A stretch of 64,000 bases of DNA, from the NCBI GenBank assembly GCA_964034945.1, contig OZ035960.1, positions 116,415,824-116,479,823 on the forward strand, read 5' to 3'. Positions 10,331 to 22,247 of the stretch are shown here, piece by piece. This DNA comes from Chrysopilus asiliformis. Lineage: Eukaryota; Arthropoda; Insecta; Diptera; Rhagionidae. The notes beneath the pieces are model-generated. The model ran no database searches, was not told the origin of the DNA, and was given only the letters and a program-made list of their open reading frames with translations. How positions within the stretch are numbered: position 1 is the stretch's first letter; every line of letters begins with the position of its first letter. Made by a program: the position numbers and the translations under genes.

Positions 10331-11862
10331 CAGTAATCAAGGAGAACTACCAAATTAATTCTGACTGAAAAGATTCTTTGTTGTCTTCTAAAAAGTATAA
10401 AAAAATCCCTACTTTTTTCTAAATGCCCCCCTTTTTTGAAAATAAAACCTGATTGTTAAATTCCTGGAAATAATTTTAATAAAAAAAATAATTGGCAGTT
10501 GTTGAGACAGACTTTTTGTCGTGGTAACGTGGACAACGGTAGAAATTTTTTTTCTAAATGATGTTGTTGATTAGAAGGTCGATAATTATCAAAACAATCA
10601 GAAAAGACTCTCAAAGATACTCGAAGGGACTTTTATTATAATAAATATAAGATAAGCCACCTCAAGTATCTGATATTAATTCCTCCTAAAAGCAAGAATT
10701 TGTAACGATATTAAAAATAATTGTTCTAGAATTTATTGTTTTTCAAGATAATTATTTTTTTACTTTTGAAAAGTACATAATAATAATAATAACAAATTAT
10801 AATATTGCGGAAACAGGTAAAGGCTCGAAAAATTCTTCAAAAACGGGTACATGATTATTTCGAGTTTTCTTTAAGATTTTTTGTTTTTTAGAAAAATAAA
10901 TTTGAAGACTTGTCCTGAATAATTTTTGGCGGTAGATTTTTGGAAAATGTATATCTAAAGTTGTACAAATTTCAAAAGGCCTTTTATGTACTAAAATAAA
11001 AACATCCCAAAAAGGTGTGTTTAAAGAAGTATCTAACTTTAAATTATATCTTTAAGTATACATATTAAGTATTAACTGATCGATAAAAAAGTCAGGCTTA
11101 TATCTTTTACACTGTAGAAAAGCGCGCGTGTAAAGTTTTTACTGATTTTTCTTAGTAATGGTTCAGAATGTTTTCGCCAATAAAAATTCAATATAATTAA
11201 TTTAATTCCACTTAGAGAGGAGGACTTTGTTCACATTTATCCTGTTTACAAAAAAAGACAATGAAAAAGGGAAAGAAACAAGGACAGATTCAATGGCGAA
11301 GTGTACAAGAGCAAAATTGTCTACTGTCTACGGCAAAGTTATATCCAAAATAAAATAATATTGTTGTAAATTAGTTTAACGATAAACACCCTTGAGATGG
11401 TACCCGTAATATGGGAAAAAATGACTAAATTAAGGCGAATATATGCAGATTGTGAGGATAAAGTTATCTAAAGGCAAATGATAAAGCAACGTTTTGTGCT
11501 TTAATTTTTCCATATTGAAAATATTTGTAGGAATTTTTAACATCCCACAGGCAGGTTTTTTTGTTTGTCGCGAAATATCACGTTTTGATCACGTTTTTAA
11601 ATAAAGTCTGTTTAATATAACTAAATTATCTTTAGGTAATTACTAACAAAATCATAGAACGTACTTTAAACCTTCTCAAAATATGATTTTTTTTAATGTT
11701 GTTTGAATTTTGTATGTTTTGAAGAATATTAATTTAACCGACACAAAATCGACAAAAAGATTTTTTTTTAAACTTTCTACTTTTCATCTTTTCAAATGTG
11801 ATTTTATTTTACGTTAATTAATATGTGTAAAATTTCTCGTTTGAACTCAATATCCACTATGG
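10331..11862. other. Intergenic AT-rich DNA
   Basis: Nothing recognised. Confidence 0.5.
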
Positions 11863-12067
11863 CAGTGTTTCCCAACCTGGAGTACACGTACAGGTACGCG
11901 AAATTTGAAAAAAAATGGCAGCAACCAAAAATTTTCAAAAAGTTGCGACAAGTATATTTTTGCGATACAGTTTATATCATCATTTTGTATACAATGGTAA
12001 AAGGGGGTACGCGAGAAAAAACTAGCCCGCTAAAGGATACACCAGTGAAAAAGGTTGGGAAACACTG
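11863..12067. mobile_element. hAT-type MITE, 205 bp
   Basis: Perfect 16-bp terminal inverted repeats, CAGTGTTTCCCAACCT at the left end and its reverse complement at the right. The CAG...CTG ends and the sequence style fit non-autonomous hAT elements. The 8 bp flanking each end (CACTATGG and TACGAAGG) match at 5 of 8 positions, so an 8-bp target duplication has decayed or was imperfect. The open frames across it are not coding. Confidence 0.75.
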
Positions 12068-12658
12068 TACGAAGGAGTTACGTAAAATTCGATTCAGTAA
12101 TTTTGGCCTCGATAAACGATAACCAACACAGTTGATTTGGTTAAAGCTAATTTTATACTCGTATGAAATTTCAAATGCGAAATAATGGCCGTTTGGAATC
12201 AAAATCCCTTTTATGAAAAATACCACAAAAATAATGATTTGAATTCATTATATTTCATTTTTACATAGCCGAATAATCCCGAGTTTCATTTTGATTTAAT
12301 TCATAAGGAATTTTTGTCTGGGAATCTCGGTAATATTTGTTTTAAGGTATTTTGTTATTGATTTGTGTAGGTTGTAATTAATTTCAAAATTTGTGTCGAA
12401 TATTATATAACAAATTTTTGTGATCATAAATTTTTTTTTCACAAGATTTTTTTAGATATTCCCTTTAAGCACATTTAATTATCGTTTTTGGTCCATTTCT
12501 GTGACAGGTCCTTTATAATATTTCTAATGTTTTTTTTATGATAAGTATTTCCGTATGTCACATGTCATAGCAAAACCATCAAAACCTCATTAATGGATTG
12601 AGAATCTTTGGATTTTATTATACTAATTTCTATTCTCTTAGATATTCGTTACTATGTC

Positions 12659-12706
12659 TTATTTACTTACTTTATTGTTTACATTCACAATAAAGTAAGT
12701 AAATAA
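12659..12706. repeat. Perfect 20-bp inverted repeat with 8-nt loop
   Basis: TTATTTACTTACTTTATTGT at 12659-12678 is followed after 8 nt by its exact reverse complement at 12687-12706. It would extrude as a stable hairpin. No gene is near, so a terminator or RNA role is not supported. Confidence 0.85.
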
Positions 12707-15700
12707 CCATTCCGATGACGATAGAATAAACTCCAATTTAAAATGGTATATCGTAAATTGAAAATCTTAAGGACATTGCACTGAATGCATTTTCTGCTAT
12801 TATTTTGCTTTTCTTTTCTATCGATTTCCATCGGCGAACACAAATCAAAAATAGATCATTGTCATTGTATAAACAGCACCTGTCTTAAAATATGAAATTA
12901 TATTTATATATAAACTTATATTATTAGTTCAATGCTGTAAACTTTTGTTTGCATGTTGGTTTTATTTTGCTAATGAAATTCGTTAAAACATATAATAAAT
13001 ATGATATAAAATTATGTTGGAATAATTTAAAAACAAAAATCCATTCCAAAATATTGAAAAAGCTAACCTATGAGTGTGATCTTCCTTAATATCCTTATTG
13101 AAACCCATTAAAAAATAATAAACATATTTTCTTATTATTATAAGGAAAAGCATGGAATAAATCAGTCAAAAATACATTCACAATCTTCTATCTACCCTCT
13201 AAATCGAAAACCTCGGATTCTGACGTTGATGATGCTAAAGGATAATTTTTCTTAGTATTTTTCTCGTCTAACTTCATTTCTGATTTTAATGCCTTTTGCT
13301 TTCAAGCTGAGAGATGTCAAGAACATAAAAAGATGAAGGGTCATATTTGAGTTTTCAGGAGGAAATCAAGACGAATGTCATGCAATTTCTTGCTTTGTTT
13401 TTTGTGTAAGATAAACATTTGGAATAGATGAAAAATAAAGGAAGTTTTTCGACCATTATATCATGATTAAATTTGGACATTTTCCAGCAATCAATTCTAT
13501 ATAAATCTTAACTTTTTCATACACAAAGAGGCAAAATATTTCGACGTTTCTTTTACATTTGATAAATCACTCGAACAATTGACCACTATAAAGTATTTTG
13601 TGCAATCTAAATCTTAAAGGAACTGTGACTGTAGTTAATTTCAATTACAAAAATATTCAATTTAACCACACAATAGTAAATTATACTACTAAGTATTTAA
13701 ATTTTACTATATAAATTGTTGTCTATTTTTGGAATTTCAATAAACTATTTTAATTATAGTCACGATTTCGCATTGTAGTTAGATTTACCATTTTATCTCT
13801 GTTTGTACGTTTTTAGATTTCAAAAAAAAAAAATCTTTCACCATTTAAAATGCATTGCCATTTTTTACTATAATATTTAAAATTGCTCGTCAATCTACAA
13901 GTTGACAAGTTCATTGTTATCCCTTTTTACTATAGTGATTCTGCAACTGGTGGAAATTGAAATGTTTGTTACTTACCACACCATCCTGACATTTACAGTC
14001 AAATAAAAATCGATTTACGTATCTTCAAAAAACCCACAAACGCAACTTTTACTACTGTTGGTAGTCTAATTTTGTATCTGAATTTCAATGATTGTAGAGA
14101 CCAGTAAAAAGGGATGCAACAAATTCAATATCGTAAATCAATTAGATTCAAATTCTAATGTCCACTTTCTGTCTGTAGAAATCTAGTATTCATTTTAAGG
14201 ATGTAGTTGAACTACTGGAAGCACTACTAATAGCTTACCATTTCCAACATGGATACATATTTAATGGCATTTCGAGGATAAAATACGATTAGCGTCACAT
14301 ATTCACAGATATTTCGAAAATGAAATCTTCATTTAATGTGGTTTTAAATCAAAGGCATGGAAAAGTTCGAAATGTTCGATATGTGTTAGAGATTAATATG
14401 ACAACACAAGGATTAAAGTCGTTTAGTGAAAAATGTATGTATATAGAATAGTACAATATACAGTGCAAAATGATAAGCAACGCAATTAATTAGTTATTTA
14501 ATTATTTTGATAATTTTAACGTTTTTTTAGTGAGAGTAACGCGTATGTTATGAATATTAACTGAACGATCAAAGGTTAAGGGTATAAAACATAATTTATT
14601 TTCTTTAGCCAGAAGAAAATGAACGCTTCGTTAATAGAATACATGCTTGGCATACACAAATGGGAGCAATATGAAAAGTAGTTCTCTTTTTATTTTATTT
14701 TATTAATAACGTTCCTGAGCTGAATTCGTTAACAACAATAAGTTATGGCGTTTGTAAGTTTCACTGCATAAAATATTATTCATAATTTCAAATTGTATTA
14801 CCCAAAAAGTCCCCGTGGAAAGAAAATTTTTTTATGTACCGACTTCCTTTTTTATTTAAAAGATACTGGATTCATTTGATTTAGGGCTGCTATGAGAATT
14901 TTTTTGTGTGAATTACTCGAACGGATTTAGAGTGAATCTGTAAGAGTAGTTTATTTATGGACAATTCAGAATTGATCGTTTTTTTATACGCTATAATATG
15001 GAAAGGAGGTTAATTTACTTGAACAAATGATCAGGAGAAGCAAAGGATCGTATAAAAGGTCATCACAAGGTAGTTGACTCAGCTGTGTATAAAGAAAAGC
15101 ATCCATTATGCCAATAAAGTCAATCGAATTCACTCGTCACATCCCAACCAAAATACTATATCCGTTGGTATCTATGTAAGACTTTCCTATTATTTATAGA
15201 TAGGAAAAAAATCAGTATGTACCTTTCAATACAGGTAAATCAAATCAATCTTACAGGTCGTAAAGGTCTGTTTGATTCGCTGTGCTGAGAAGCCAAAAAC
15301 AACCATCCTCGCCCCACTTATTCCTTTTATTCACTCCTGCAGGAGTACATGAAATCTAACAAGGGCTAGAATTGTACACTGATTTGGATATAAGATTGCG
15401 GTTGAGAGGGATGATGAAAAAAGGAACTTTTCATGGTCAATGAAAAGTTTATGCAATCTGTTTTGAGATCTCGGCGAAAATATTCCGTCCGAACTCGTAG
15501 CGCTGTCATATTCTCGGAGAATATATTCCTAGATTTATGTCCGCATTTTATTTGTTGCCATCATTCAACTTTTTCCAGGACCTATTCTTCACTTGAAGTC
15601 ACCCATGTCGAACCTAAAAAAATATTTATGATCATCCCCACGTGTTTTGACAAAATTATAACGAGATTATTGCTGTTGATTCTACTATCATATAAATCGG

Positions 15701-18700
15701 ATTTATTTTTATGACAATGGTGTGGAACAAAGTCCCTTAAAAAATTCATAATATTGACTATTTAAGTCAAATTTGATTGTAATGGTAGAAAAAATCATCT
15801 CTCGTGTGCAAAATTTCCTGTTTACATGGACAAAATAAATAACGGATAGTAAATAGCTTGTTATGTTTCAGAGCATTGTTATGTTTCAGAGCATTGAATC
15901 AAATTTTCTTTTGGCAGTCTTTTTAGACGCCTATTAGGTTCTTCCACCAAGTTCCACCGAGTTCCAAGATTTACATTTAAAAATGCGAAATAATCGCAGA
16001 AAAATACAAAATTATATTGAAAATTGTGAAATTTACAAGTCAATATGTAGGAAATATCATTTTATATTGGAACGAGGTAATTTTATATTAAAAATCTAAA
16101 TATTGCATTGGATTTTTTCTCTCAGTGTGAAAACACGAAAAACACGAAAAACACTTGGAAATATTGACCTATCATTCTGATTTCGTTGACTTCAAATGAA
16201 TTTCAAACTGTAAAGTCTGACAAATTTCATTACTTTGGTAAATAAATAATTGTTTTTTAATACCTTAGTTCGTTAGCAACAATTTCTGTATTATCATTGC
16301 AAAGATGAATTCTATTAGCAACTGTAGACACAAAGAAAATAAACAAAAATAGAAAGATTAAACAAAAGAATAAATAAATGAGAAAAATGTTTTTCTTTAT
16401 TGTTTTTTTGTGTGATTTATAGCAAGACAGTTCATTTCCAGAAATCACTTTGTCATTTACCTATAAGGTCTGAAAGAATTACTTGCAGTCTACCTAGGCT
16501 AATATACTAAGCTGAGTTGAATAAATAAGAATTTCATTGTCTTGTTTTTTTTTAATTATTTGCAAAGAACAAAAAAAAAACTTCAAAAGAACATTACAGA
16601 AATCATATTTAGAGATGTTTTTAAATAAAATACGAAATTCAATAGACTTGGAATTTTTTAATGTTCATCCATAAAAGCTAAAATGTGTACGTAAGTAGAC
16701 AAAGACGTTTAGCGCTCCGAGAAGATGAAATTTATTAAATTCAAACTTATTCCTGCGTATGCTGAAAACAATGCTAAAATTTTCACCTACGTCATTATTT
16801 CAGTTATATTGCTAAACACCTTCACCATAAAATAAATAAAAAAGGAAAGAGCTTAAGCATGAAATCTAATGTAGACGTACTTCCGTTTAGGCAAAATTGA
16901 GTTACTCATGAGTATCTCAGGTTCGCACACCAATTTGAAGCATAAAACGAAATTACAAAGTGAATAAAATGGCTTTTTTGTGAAGGTCTAAAACAGAAAC
17001 AGTAAAATGGAAAATTTGATAAAAAGGTGAAAACATTGTGCTAAGCCAAGGAAAAAATATCTCTTCACGTCAATAGAAAGATTTCCACTTTTTAGCTTTC
17101 CCGCATTTATTCTATTTTTCTCTTATAGGTGTATTTTAGCGCCCAAGTACTAAAAATGATTTCATAAAGACTCCAATTGCCTGAAACCCCTGACTATAAA
17201 TAGTCCTTTTGCTGAGCAATCAGAAGCAATTTTCCATTAATAAAATTTCTAAGCAAAATTTTCTGTTGGAATCTGGAAAACATCCTTAATTGCAGGGTGG
17301 CCAACTTCAACTTAATCCGTCTATAAATCTGATACAAAAAAGGCTACTATGATGTGTGGGAAACTTTAAAGGTGATCAGAAAACCAGACATTGAGTTTTA
17401 AATTTGATTTGAGTTAATCGAAAATTGATAGCTAATCAGCCTTTGATTTCCCAGGATTTTATCGGTTAGTAAATTTATTTATTTGAAATTGGATCAAACA
17501 GCTTCATTTTTAAAAGAAAAAGCATAAAAATAACTATATCTCACATTTTTTTTCTACTAATATCTATAATCTTTCAAAAATTTTTTTATCACAACATGTC
17601 AGTTGAATCTTATTTTGAAAATTTTGTAGGATTTTGTTCTGTTGGATCTTAGATTGTCTTGATACTTATATGTGAATGTCAGGGTGTAAAGATTTTTTTT
17701 TAATGAAATCGTACATCTGACTTATAAACTCTTGAGACTTATAAACTTAAATAAGCAATAATTTTCACCTGGAACAGAAACATTCACATAATTTTCCACA
17801 CAAAAGTTTGTTCGGATTAATCATTCTATATCGGGTATACTTGGAAAGTTTTTCTATTTCAGGTTACCAGATTTTGCTAAGTTTTCATGCAAAACAAAAA
17901 AGAACTCTTGGGTTGTTTCTTTTGTTTTAGAAAGCTTGATTAAGTTATAAATATATGAATTAAAAGTTAATTCCTGTACAACAGGTCCAATATAAAATCG
18001 TACATTTTTTTTGGGCAACTTAATTACAGTAAATGATATCATGATGTTTACATTAATTATGTTTCGGCCAAGTATCGAAATATTATCTAAGGTATAAACC
18101 TCAAAGGCTTTCATTACGGTTCCTAAACTCCTGAGCCACACGGAATGTACTTAGAATCTCAAACATAAATCTTTTAAAGGTTAACTTTCCTCATCTTTGT
18201 AATATATACAGAAAATTGTGTTTATCATATAGTTCTCATATAGTTTTCTATCTTAATTTATTTAAAAGACGTGTCCATGGCAACTTTTCCTTGCGTCTGG
18301 GCAAAAGGGATTGAATTTATACTCCAGTTTCTAAATTAACACATGATTATGTTAACTGCAGATCACTTTAATATAAGATAAATAAATGAGGAGAAAGGCG
18401 ATGAAGTTGATTAAAAACATTGTGATTTCTGAGAGGTATCAAAGAATTTAGAAATTTCTTACATTGTTTCAAAACATCTATGAAGTCTGATACCAATTAT
18501 ACCAAAAAAAAATCTCGATACACTCTCGAAAAAAACCGGAATCAATCACGCACCGGATCGGAGTTTGAGGTACTCCATCACCTTTTTGGAGAAAATCCAA
18601 CGTAGAGCTTGGGAGTTCACAACAGTTTCCTGTGGGTATTAATTTCTAACAATTTTTCGATGTTAACTGTCTTAAAATTAGAAACATAACAACAAGTTTC

Positions 18701-18839
18701 AATTGCCAATGTCACATTAAAATATATATGTATAGGAAAGAGCGCGTTGAGTTTTTTTGAAAAAAAACGCAAAAAACTGTCCCATTTTATCCATTAACTA
18801 ACTTGATCTCAAGTTTTACGAAAAAACGGCTGTGCCAAA
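12707..18839. other. Intergenic AT-rich DNA
   Basis: No gene recognised. Weak structure only: a 13-bp inverted pair ATCCCTTTTTACT (13919-13931) / AGTAAAAAGGGAT (14103-14115), and an 18-bp tandem doublet TGTTATGTTTCAGAGCAT around 15860-15895. A 93-codon open frame at 15433-15714 lacks a good start context, splice logic or family resemblance. Confidence 0.5.
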
Positions 18840-18990
18840 TTTCAAGTTAATCGTAATGACGGACATGCAAAAATCAAATCGATTCATCATTCTAAAACAC
18901 ATTTTTTGTCCGACAATTAGTTCTATGCGTTACAAATAATAGAATAAACCTATTTATGATTTCACCATATAGGGTATAAACACCTGTAAG
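18840..18990 (-). repeat. Dispersed repeat fragment, reverse orientation
   Basis: Contains ACGGACATGCAAAAATCAAA, a CATTCTAAAACACA motif, GCGTTACAAATAATAG and CACCATATAGGGTATA. These match, in reverse, the left part of the repeat at 1700-1850. Truncated. Confidence 0.6.
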
Positions 18991-21150
18991 TAAATTTTAG
19001 AAAAACTGTGAATGAGATACAAATGAAAAACAAACGAAAGATGATAGAAGAATCGATTGATGGTTTCAGTTGATTACTTGAAGGATCTATTCCCCAATGA
19101 TGACATTGAAAAAAGATTTTTTTTTACCTTCTTGCTTTGGGTTACTTAACAAGATAAAGAATGACTTAACGAGCAAACTGTCCAGAAACAGTTGTGGTTT
19201 GCAGAAACAATATCAAGTCATAAACTTTTGTAGCGGAAATTGATGAACAAAAAACTTTCTCTGTTGAGGTCGAGAATAGTTGGTTTATAAAGAACCCCTA
19301 TTATTACGAATTTCCGGTTTGAACATTGCCAATGAAATGGAACTTTTCTGCTTTCATCTAATAATGCTCATATACTTCTTATAAAAAAATCTCGTATACT
19401 TCTCATAAAAACCCGAGTTTTTTAATAAAATTCTTGATACTATCGGCTCGTTAAAAATTTAAATGTAATTTCATGATATAAATAAATATAAATATTTCTC
19501 GTAAAAATATCTTTTTAAAAAACGATAACAGGAAGATAATAAAATAAACTTTGATTGAGATTTCAAATGAACGATCGATAAGTACTTTTTAGGTAATTGG
19601 CTAGAAACAAGATAAATAATCAGATATTTCGTCAATCATATCAGCAAAGGTCAAAGATTAACCTTAATTTCATAATCTTCTAAAAATAAAAATTTTCTTT
19701 AATTTATCTCTATTCAAAGATATCGAATTAATCCACAAAAAAATAATGAAAAATAAAATGTAACCTCATTTGAAAGATTTTGAATCCAAAATATCAAAAA
19801 CAATAATGAATCAAATTTCTTTTTATTGTCCCTAATAATTATTATGATAAGAAAATAATCTTTGATTCAAAGAAGATCCTTTTCTGTTTGAAGTATTTTT
19901 CTTTATATAAAATTTTTTTATGTGGGTAAAAAATATCTTTTATAAGTGTTGGTGTTCAATTTTCCCGTGATTAGAGAGAAAACATTTCTGAAATTCATTC
20001 ACGCGCAATTGTTAACACGTTAAGATTAATTCGAATTAAATTGATTCTTCCATTTCTTTTTAATCAAATACTTTGTTGTTCAAGGTTATTCATTCAATTT
20101 CCAGACATCGTTAACATTGTGGTTCAGCATTATGCGATTTAATGTTACTAAATGTATCTTTTTCAATACAGGTGAAAATCTGTTTCTTTCATATGACTTT
20201 TCTGAGTAATATAAATTTCTATAAGATATAAAGATTTTTCGTGTTTCTTTTTTTTTAAAGGTAATTTCAAGTTAACGACGTTCTAAAGACAAATGTGACT
20301 TTCATACAAATCTAGACAGCGTTGAAATCAAATAATGTCGGTCCATTTGGCAGATGTTGGTTAAAATTTATTGTGTAGTATATCATTTACAGAAAAATTG
20401 CAACACAAAAAAAAATTGTATCCGCATTTTAAGTAAAAGAAATTGTCAGAACAATCGTATTTAAGAAAAAATTTATAGATTCCGGATTTGTATTTACAGA
20501 GACTTTTCAAAAATATCTTAGTTTGTATTTCAGATTCTTAATTAATCCAAAACTTTGATTAAATCATCTCCTTTCATTTTTATAAATTTTTAGACAAAGC
20601 ATTTATCGGATTTTCGCAAAATTTCTGTCAATATGTTAACGGGTTTTTGCTAATAATCTATTTTCATAGAGAAATACTGTTTTTGAAAAATTATTTTAAT
20701 TAAACGAAGCCAATGACTTTAATTGGCAGCTTTAATTTTTTTTTAATTTTTAATTGAATTGAATAGAAAAGTTTCTGCTGATTTATAAATCTTATTAGGA
20801 AAGGTTCAAAAGCGTCTCAAATAAAAATTAAGTATATAATGCGCATGTTATTATGTCAAAGAATTGGCCATTGGATCCGGTTCACTACAGAAAAATTCTT
20901 TTAGAAGGGGAAAAAACTAAATGAAATGAATAATAATGTCGCAACAGTATGCTACTCTTATTCGTCGTTTCTTTCCATTATCATAAAACTTTTGGTTTCT
21001 AGTATAAAATTTATTTTAAAGCTTTCATAAATCTTGTTGTTTTTTGATTTCGCCATAAGAATGAAAATTTCCCCCTGTTTATTGAATGAATCAAGTGAAT
21101 GAAAAATCTGGAAAATTGAAACAATACTTCATAATTCCATTCACTTTTTA
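18991..21150. other. Intergenic AT-rich DNA
   Basis: Nothing recognised. Confidence 0.5.
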
Positions 21151-21762
21151 ATGTATATCACATCCTGAGCCCTGAATCCTGCAAGTTGTTGATGCGATGG
21201 GTGTAAAACTTTGTTACAAATTGCGATTTCCTGTTGCTTCTCTTGGTATACTTGGGCTTAGAGCGATCCAGTTAGAGAGGAAATGGGGACTAAGTCGTAT
21301 TAGAAAGGTAGCAGGATTTCATTAGATGGGGAGATTTTTGAATTTGTTTTATGTCGAAATATGACTCGCGAAAAGCCCGACTTAATACTGAAAAAAACAT
21401 TTATGTAAATAAAAAATATGAGATATTTGTTGATATGGAAAAAACAAAGATATGATGGGTTTGCTGTCGGCCAGGTGGTGTGGGAGGACGATTTTCCGTG
21501 TAAAATGATTGCGTGACTTCTCAAAGGCAAATATACAAATAAAAAAAAAGCCTATTCAGTTGTTAGAGCTTTTAGAATTCCAAAGGATATTAAACGTATA
21601 TACCTTGAAGTTATCCAGAACACCGTGTATTCAGCAGAAGCCTGCGACTATGAATGGGAAACTGGTTTGTTATGAATTGAAATATCCTTGGTTTGCCATC
21701 CTGCCGGCACTGGCAGCCAAGCGATGAGGCATATAACAGCTAAACTATTCAACAGGATTCAT

Positions 21763-21770
21763 TATAAAAG
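21763..21770 (+). promoter_or_regulatory. TATA box TATAAAAG, candidate Dh44 promoter
   Basis: This TATA box lies in the only GC-richer block (about 21150-21960) between Vps37 and Dh44. About 28-30 bp downstream is a purine start region (GACACAGAAG, about 21790). The coding start at 27237 directly follows a splice acceptor, so Dh44 must have an upstream leader exon on this strand, and this is the best-looking place for it. The assignment is inference; no transcript was seen. Confidence 0.35.
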
Positions 21771-21792
21771 GAGCAGCAGGACAGTGACACAG

Positions 21793-22247
21793 AAGTAAGT
21801 TCCTCATGAATCTGAGGCGAGCGTGGGCACCGAAGAACTGCCAGCTGCGAATCACTGAAAGGACGCATGCCTAGACTCTTAGGATAAAAGAAACTTTCAT
21901 CGCAGTCACGTCCTTAGTTCCTGTTGCGTCGTGAAAGCTGAATAAACCCGCCGCTTATCACCAAAGAAATTTCTCAAGCGCGTGAATTCTATAGTTTTTC
22001 AATTTTTTTAATTTTACACGATTTTTTCAAATTTCGAACGACTCATCCGAGATAAAAGGAATACAACGTTTCCCTATCATAAAAAAATTCTCTAAACTTC
22101 CCAGTTAAATCGCCACTAAAGTGAAAGGAAAGAAAAAAATAATATCCTTTTAAAAACATCTTAAAGATTGGCCAGTTTCCTTAAACGACTGTTGAGCTAA
22201 ACAGTAAAGATCTTTTACAGTGCAGTGTTGATTTAAGTTTTATTAAA
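21793..22247 (+). other. Dh44: Candidate 5' untranslated exon of Dh44
   Basis: From the predicted start after the TATA box to a strong donor GTAAGT at 22248-22253. An earlier GTAAGT at 21795 would make a very short exon instead. Splicing to the acceptor TTTCTTTCAG ending at 27232 would place only GAAT before the ATG. A TCACGTCC sequence, a near-match to the CRE core, lies at about 21905. The exon limits are tentative. Confidence 0.25.

Noticed and set aside
11823..12122. 99-codon open frame across the hAT-type MITE
   Set aside because: Explained by the element; no coding signal.
15433..15714. 93-codon open frame on the plus strand
   Set aside because: No family resemblance, AT-driven amino acid mix, no supporting splice sites or neighbours.
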